From NCBI GenBank assembly GCA_028279725.1, contig JANQNE010000010.1, positions 124,001 through 188,000 on the forward strand: a stretch of 64,000 nt of DNA, read 5' to 3'. Every line of letters starts with the position of its first letter. The stretch's first letter is position 1. Under the pieces are notes generated by a model. That model saw only the letters and a program-made list of their open reading frames with translations, was not told the origin of the DNA and searched no databases. Shown here one piece after another: positions 60,301 through 64,000 of this stretch. The position numbers and the translations under genes are program-made. The DNA comes from Candidatus Nanoarchaeia archaeon (GTDB lineage: Archaea > Nanobdellota > Nanobdellia > Woesearchaeales > JANQNE01).

Positions 60301-63219
60301 AACAACTAGATTATAATAAAGTCCGTCTGCACTGGTCTCATTATCACTTCCTTTTCCCCAGCTGATATTATAGATTCCATTCTCATACTTTGTCTTTCCT
60401 TCTGTTGGAGCTGATGGCCTTTCATTCTGCTTAGAATCACTTACATCATTCAGATAGACTTTTGATATAAACTGAGAATTATTTCTCTTTCCTGTAATCA
60501 CAAGATCCAGATCCCCATCTTCATCAACATCTCCCCAGCTTATTGAACTATGAGTTACAGGCTCCATATACTGCTGAGCATCATGGAACTCGATAAATGT
60601 AGCCCCCATATTCCTGTAAACTTTTGATATATACACTCCAGATGAATTTTCTCCAGTTATTGCCAGATCCAGGTCTCCATCATTATCAAAATCACCGAAT
60701 GAAGAGCTGCCCATCTTGATTCCATGAAGATTAGCTGAGAACCCTCCGTCATAAACATAACCGCTTCCAGTATTCTCAAACACTTTGCTTATATAGCTCT
60801 CATTATCTCCAGCTATCACAAGATCCAGATCTTCATCATTATCATAATCTCCTAGATTTAAGCTTCCATAAGCTAGTCCATCAAGATTATCAGAATAACT
60901 GCTGTCTCTGTTCAAAGTACTTCCATTATTGAGATACACATCAGTGTTCTTTCCGCCGCTGCTATTTACACCAGCCAGCACAAGATCTATCCTTCCATCA
61001 TTGTCTATATCACCTAACACAAGACTGCTCTTATAAAGCTGCTTAAGGTTAGATGAGAACTCAGCATCTATCTCAAATCCAGTTCCATTATTCTCATAGA
61101 TCTTTGAATCATAGTTATTGCTGTTTGACCTTCCGCTGACAGCAAGATCCAGATCTCCATCATTATCAATATCTCCAAATGCAGCTGATCCTACAAAGAA
61201 TCCATCCATATCTCCAGTATAATTATAAGTGCTATTTAATGTAAGATTGCTGTTAACATTAGTATAAACTTCTCCAACATAAGGTCCTGGTTTATATCCC
61301 ATCAATACAAGATCCAAGTCTCCATCATTATCAATATCTCCCCAATGCGCTGAACTGTACTGAGCCCCAGTCAGACTCATACCACTCTCAGTAAATGTGC
61401 TTCCATTATTCTCATAAACTCTTGTCTTTTCTCCAGATCCATCATAACCGCTTAACAGCAGATCAACATCTCCATCATTATCATAATCTCCGAGTGCAGC
61501 TCCTCCGCTCCTTATTCCAATTAGCTCATTCTGCCATGTTGCATTCTCTCTGAAATAAGGCCCAAATTCATCCATATCATACAGGCTATAACATTCTAAG
61601 TCAGCAGGATAATCTGTCCTAGAATCATTATCATTATCAAAACCATCAGAACACATAGGCACAGTAAAGTTCTCTTCATTACTCCAGCTGCTTGCTCCCT
61701 GTGCTGTATCTATTGTCTGAACACTCCAATAATAAGTATCGTGAACAAGATCGCTTATCTTAACATTATTTACTTTCATCATATTTCCAAAATAACCAGA
61801 CTGCGGCTTTCCGCCTTTGCTGAAATTCCCACTCAACACTTCACTTCCACCAGAACTGTTTCCAATCCTCAAATTATAATATAATCCACTAACACTAGTT
61901 TCGCTATCACTTCCATCTCCCCAGCTTAGATTTATCTTACCTTCAGTTGCTATCCAATTGCTGTTCAAAACACTAGGGGCAGAAGGCAGAGTATTTGCTG
62001 TTGTAACATTATTCACATATACCTTAGCCACAAAGCTTCCATTATCCTGCCCAGTTACGATCAGATCAAGATCCATATCCTTATCGATATCAGCAAATGC
62101 CATAGAACTGCTCTGTACAGCTTCAATATTCTCAGCATATTCAACAAAACCACTTCCATTATTCTCATACATCTTTGTAGTGCTTTCAAAGCTTGTACTA
62201 TAACCACTTAGTCCAAGATCCAGATCCCCATCATTATCATAATCTCCCAATATCAAGCTTCCAGTTATAACTCCTACAAGATTATCAGAATAAGCAGCAT
62301 CTCTCACAAAACCACTGCCCGTATTCTCGTATACGTCTGTAGTATAGCTTCCACTCATCACAAGATCCAGATCCCCATCATTATCAATATCTCCAAATAT
62401 CACAGAACCGAACACAACTCCTGTAAGATTATCCCCATAACTACTCTCTACAAAGCTTGTTCCATTGTTCTCATACACTTTAGCAGTATCATTCAGCAGT
62501 TCCTGCTCTCCAACTACAACCAGATCCAGATCCCCATCATTATCATAATCTCCCAGAGCTATTGAACTCTCACTTAATCCAACTAGATTTACTCCATAAC
62601 TGTCTTCAACAAAACTGCTACCATTATTCTCATAAGTTTTTGTAATCTTGTGTGGAGAATCATCCCTATAACCACTGACTACAAGATCTAAATCACCATC
62701 ATTATCATAATCTCCCAAAGCGATACTTGCCTCTTCAACACCTTCAAGACCAGAAGAATAACTATTGTCTTCTTTCAGTGTTGTTCCATTATTCTCATAA
62801 ACTTTAGCTATCCTTCCACTTACACTGTCTCCAACTACAACCAGATCCAGATCCCCATCATTATCATAATCCCCCCAGCTCAAGCTTCCATCCTTTACTC
62901 CCATAAGATTAGCAGAATAACTGCTATTCTCTTCAAATCCAGTTCCATTATTATGATATATCTTTGCGACTCTATTTACTCCATCAAATCCGATCATTGC
63001 CATATCAAGATCTCCATCATTATCATAATCCCCTAAAGCAATACCGCTTGAACTTACATTAGTTAGATTATACTGCCAGCTAGGGCTTTCTTCATACACA
63101 CTCATTCCTGTCAGCACATCTTCTACATAGAACATAGCCATAAATCCAACAACAAACACAGCTAGCGCTGCTATCCTAAACACATTTTCCCTCTTCCGAC
63201 CATACTCAAACATCTTCAT
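57307..63219 (-). CDS. Giant FG-GAP double beta-propeller surface protein
   Basis: 1970 residues. An N-terminal hydrophobic segment (~12-35) is followed by seven FG-GAP/VCBS repeats ('LGDYDNDGDLDL' calcium loops, ~50-390), an Fn3-like module ('WGDGSDSETSVSGLYYNLRIG'), seven more repeats (~555-910), a second Fn3-like module, cadherin-like and Ig-like repeats (~1060-1630), a Cys-rich 'CGDGDCESGESQSSCPADCG' motif, a PGF-pre-PGF-like domain (~1680-1810), an acidic linker, a membrane helix (~1845-1868) and a Lys-rich ~100-residue tail inside the cell. It is probably a calcium-binding adhesin. It overlaps the HTH gene (ATGA) upstream and the Lon-like gene downstream. Confidence 0.85.
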   Translation of the reverse strand: MKMFEYGRKRENVFRIAALAVFVVGFMAMFYVEDVLTGMSVYEESPSWQYNLTNVSSSGIALGDYDNDGDLDMAMIGFDGVNRVAKIYHNNGTGFEENSSYSANLMGVKDGSLSWGDYDNDGDLDLVVVGDSVSGRIAKVYENNGTTLKEDNSYSSGLEGVEEASIALGDYDNDGDLDLVVSGYRDDSPHKITKTYENNGSSFVEDSYGVNLVGLSESSIALGDYDNDGDLDLVVVGEQELLNDTAKVYENNGTSFVESSYGDNLTGVVFGSVIFGDIDNDGDLDLVMSGSYTTDVYENTGSGFVRDAAYSDNLVGVITGSLILGDYDNDGDLDLGLSGYSTSFESTTKMYENNGSGFVEYAENIEAVQSSSMAFADIDKDMDLDLIVTGQDNGSFVAKVYVNNVTTANTLPSAPSVLNSNWIATEGKINLSWGDGSDSETSVSGLYYNLRIGNSSGGSEVLSGNFSKGGKPQSGYFGNMMKVNNVKISDLVHDTYYWSVQTIDTAQGASSWSNEENFTVPMCSDGFDNDNDSRTDYPADLECYSLYDMDEFGPYFRENATWQNELIGIRSGGAALGDYDNDGDVDLLLSGYDGSGEKTRVYENNGSTFTESGMSLTGAQYSSAHWGDIDNDGDLDLVLMGYKPGPYVGEVYTNVNSNLTLNSTYNYTGDMDGFFVGSAAFGDIDNDGDLDLAVSGRSNSNNYDSKIYENNGTGFEIDAEFSSNLKQLYKSSLVLGDIDNDGRIDLVLAGVNSSGGKNTDVYLNNGSTLNRDSSYSDNLDGLAYGSLNLGDYDNDEDLDLVIAGDNESYISKVFENTGSGYVYDGGFSANLHGIKMGSSSFGDFDNDGDLDLAITGENSSGVYISKVYRNMGATFIEFHDAQQYMEPVTHSSISWGDVDEDGDLDLVITGKRNNSQFISKVYLNDVSDSKQNERPSAPTEGKTKYENGIYNISWGKGSDNETSADGLYYNLVVGSSKGGSDIVSAVYGGSARPTNGYYGNMMSARSFLLDASSKVYWRVQSVDSAMEKSNWSDEYWTLPILNISVPNQTWAEDTTNVNVNLSDYFYNGGIDLNYTSSAVENVSVQIDNNTGDVSLIPESNFTGIRYVVFTAWDGLGDYIESNNITLNITAVNDRPHRVVLNVLSDEANTTNTTPGFDWGDSYDVDVADVLTYYLEIDDDNDFSSFYINQNVSVSEYDLLTAQNLSDGVWYWRVKACDDSMAADNCSYSTENRTFKVDTTDPAVTIQSPQQDDIVGWNVVLATNITDLLEVNAWYEIVNKSSSVVGGGSLNSTDSWDAIWSTSLNNPSDGNYTFKVYANDSVGHLSVLNVSFSLSNSAPGLQIIEPSKDYYNANFNLNIQTSNLIIMKSNYSIINSSGALIQSDSNSSINKSSYNWTDPVNVSGYEDGNYTLTAYSEDSVGNNRTVQDWFVVDNTNPTYSSPSSSPVVVYNDDNTYLNVTWTDDNIDTVLLAHNASGSWVNYSTVNYGGGVYGANISSSMLDNGESVGFRGYANDSAGNENTSIVFSFNVNNRAPVLNQSIDNISFSEDTMYKFNLTSYLTDPDLDDLNYTFANTSKIRVSVDNDTGEVNLTPEEDWYGTGYVVFTAYDRFGASVDSNNVTLTVNNVADCGDGDCESGESQSSCPADCGSPSSSGGGGGRSSVGRDEEHRLTSYYNIVPGKEYIIEVDGGELVVTRIFFMANNELKDVSFNVIIPDEIDVPRLDDIYRYFEIVKENIGDEDLEYLRIEFVVEKGWAEDNDYDGIILMKYNGEWKEIDTKYSWSDSKYDYYVGYLEGFSVFGVIGYEKIEEVVEEEEAEKEELEEKEDEEEKEIVEEIRIPKKSYKAQIIGTMVLMGVVIVLLVILITKERKKVVKIVEEKAPAEMKEKDHRKSIKVSRKKGIKEREKLIKYREKVNKNHKKMYEELKEGNEKKARKYYDKAMKYYHKAQKAKQKTVIHFDKVREGMKRLEK

Positions 63220-63734
63220 TTTTTCTTTGCTCTATTATAAACAGTCCAGACAGTCTTATCGCTTCTGTTCAAAAGCTCAGCTATCTTATGATTAGTCAGA
63301 TTGTAATTTTCTTTTAGATGTATAACTATAACTTCCAGTACACTCATCTTCCTGTCTTCAAACAAACTCACAGGAATAAAATATTTAGAATCTGTTTCAG
63401 TAAACAGCTCACTCATCTTTATACTGGATTTTTTATAAGTTGTCCATATTGTCTTATCGCTTCTGTTCAAAATCTCAGCTATCTTCTTGAAATTCATCTC
63501 TTTATTCTCTTTCAAAAACTTTACAATACCCTCCAAAGCACTTAATTTGTTATTATTGAATATTGCAGCAGGGATCTGCAGCTCTCCTTTCCTTTCCAAT
63601 AAGCTTACGATCTTATTTCCATCCAAAGAATACTTCTTCTGCAGCTCATCTTTTAGAACTCTGATTAACTCTATGATCTCTTCATAACTCAAAGAAGCTA
63701 TCATTTCCTTACTATATATACTACTATCCACCAT
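63216..63734 (-). CDS. Double-HTH regulator heading the propeller/protease operon
   Basis: 172 residues with two like units: 'LQIPAAIFNNNKLSALEGIVKFLKENKEMNFKKIAEILNRSDKTIWTTYKK' layout (~52-103) and 'FIPVSLFEDRKMSVLEVIVIHLKENYNLTNHKIAELLNRSDKTVWTVYNRAKKK' (~118-172). Each ends in the recognition helix 'NRSDKT(I/V)WT'. Paralogue of the protein at 24418-24927. TATA TTTATATATAAGG lies near 63752-63765 with leaderless spacing. Because its stop overlaps the giant protein's ATG, it is the first gene of that operon. Family unnamed. Confidence 0.78.
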   Translation of the reverse strand: MVDSSIYSKEMIASLSYEEIIELIRVLKDELQKKYSLDGNKIVSLLERKGELQIPAAIFNNNKLSALEGIVKFLKENKEMNFKKIAEILNRSDKTIWTTYKKSSIKMSELFTETDSKYFIPVSLFEDRKMSVLEVIVIHLKENYNLTNHKIAELLNRSDKTVWTVYNRAKKK

Positions 63735-63770
63735 CTGGCTAATATTCTGCTTACCTTATATATAAATATT

Positions 63771-63931
63771 TCGCATTATGTAGGACTATTAACTCAATAA
63801 TTAAGAAAAAAGTACTATATTGTAGGAAAAAGTATTACTATATGGGAAAAGTGTATTATTATTTAGGAAAAAAACCTTACTATATACTACATATATACTA
63901 TTAATTAAGAAACAAATACTATTATGTAAGA
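63771..63931. promoter_or_regulatory. Array of five TACTATTATGTAGGA-type operator repeats
   Basis: Copies on the plus strand: CGCATTATGTAGGA (ends 63785), TACTATATTGTAGGA (ends 63827), TTACTATATGGGA (ends 63846), TATTATTATTTAGGA (ends 63868) and TACTATTATGTAAGA (ends 63931). End-to-end distances are 42, 19, 22 and 63 bp, close to multiples of 21 bp (two helix turns). The first copy abuts the TATA box of the HTH gene. Two more copies lie upstream of the paralogous HTH gene at 24934-24976. Confidence 0.6.
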
Positions 63932-64000
63932 TTATATCTTTTCAAACTCTTTTCTGAGCTTTTCTATGTCTTTCTTGCCCTTTTTCTTCTTCATCTTACT
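63932..64000 (-). CDS. Partial gene, C-terminal end of a Lys-rich protein
   Basis: The minus strand reads ...SKMKKKKGKKDIEKLRKEFE and KI before a TAA at 63932-63934. The frame is open at the window edge, so only the last 22 residues are seen: basic and helical. It could be a small protein starting at the internal ATG or the end of a larger one. Its stop touches the last operator copy. No identification is possible. Confidence 0.4.
   Translation of the reverse strand, partial: SKMKKKKGKKDIEKLRKEFEKI

Noticed and set aside
60480-63060. CRISPR-like regular repeats
   Set aside because: The recurring bases encode the calcium-binding loops of FG-GAP repeats in one continuous reading frame; spacing varies and no unique spacers are present.
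1-64000. Many open frames of 60-200 codons on the strand opposite long genes
   Set aside because: They lie entirely within clearly coding regions, have low-complexity Ser/Leu/Phe-rich translations and no ribosome sites; they are shadows of the real genes.

Overview
The window is an AT-rich, gene-dense archaeal chromosome segment. The information-processing genes are archaeal: aIF2/aIF5B, aIF5A, aRF1, aEF1-beta, histone, RpoP, eL43, eL40, Pcc1, prefoldin beta, Trm1, RtcA and UPF0147. Many promoters look leaderless and both tRNA genes carry introns. The many exported proteins with a PGF-pre-PGF-like end, the class III (QxxxEF) pilins, the short proteins and the general gene set fit a DPANN archaeon of the Woesearchaeota/Pacearchaeota kind. 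That placement is an inference from gene content; no rRNA gene is present.

Layout. 1-7.9 kb: three exported proteins (an S-layer-like protein, an Ig/PKD-repeat protein, and a protein whose C-terminal half looks beta-rich) behind strong promoters. 7.9-16.8 kb: amino-acid permease, tRNA-Trp with intron, RtcA, Zn-ribbon protein, aEF1B, Trm1, an exported thioredoxin-fold protein, aIF5B, a lipoprotein and a PUA protein. 16.8-20 kb: a two-gene operon whose first gene has a SpoT-like HD domain. 20-31.5 kb: housekeeping block (DUF371, DRG GTPase, MscS channel, UPF0147/prefoldin/Pcc1/RpoP/eL43/tRNA-Pro, aRF1, metallopeptidases, histone, aIF5A, eL40, RNA methyltransferases, DUF192). 31.6-37.8 kb: large surface proteins and MEMO1. 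37.8-49.5 kb: a complete-looking type IV pilus/adhesin locus: six pilin-type genes, a von Willebrand A pilin-like protein, another pilin-like protein, a coiled-coil protein, the ATPase and two TadC-type membrane proteins. It is headed by its own small HTH gene. No prepilin peptidase is in view. 49.6-53.3 kb: S-adenosylhomocysteine hydrolase with a divergent Lrp regulator and shared operators, an adenosine-kinase-like PfkB protein, and a frameshifted DUF523 gene. 53.4-64 kb: a PLD lipoprotein, a Zn-ribbon protein, a probable structured ncRNA, and an operon of HTH regulator, 1970-residue double beta-propeller surface protein and exported Lon-like protease.

The items that look least described are: (1) a family of three dispersed ~90-98 nt intergenic elements with variable but complementary ends and conserved inner motifs; (2) a stand-alone structured RNA at about 55460-55570 with a strong promoter and a UUCG-capped hairpin; (3) a pair of paralogous double-HTH regulators that share an upstream repeated motif, one of them leading the propeller/protease operon; (4) the split HD/partner operon resembling RelA/SpoT; (5) the vWA pilus locus with a Cys-rich insertion in its MIDAS domain and two genes whose conserved N-termini extend upstream of any ATG/GTG/TTG.
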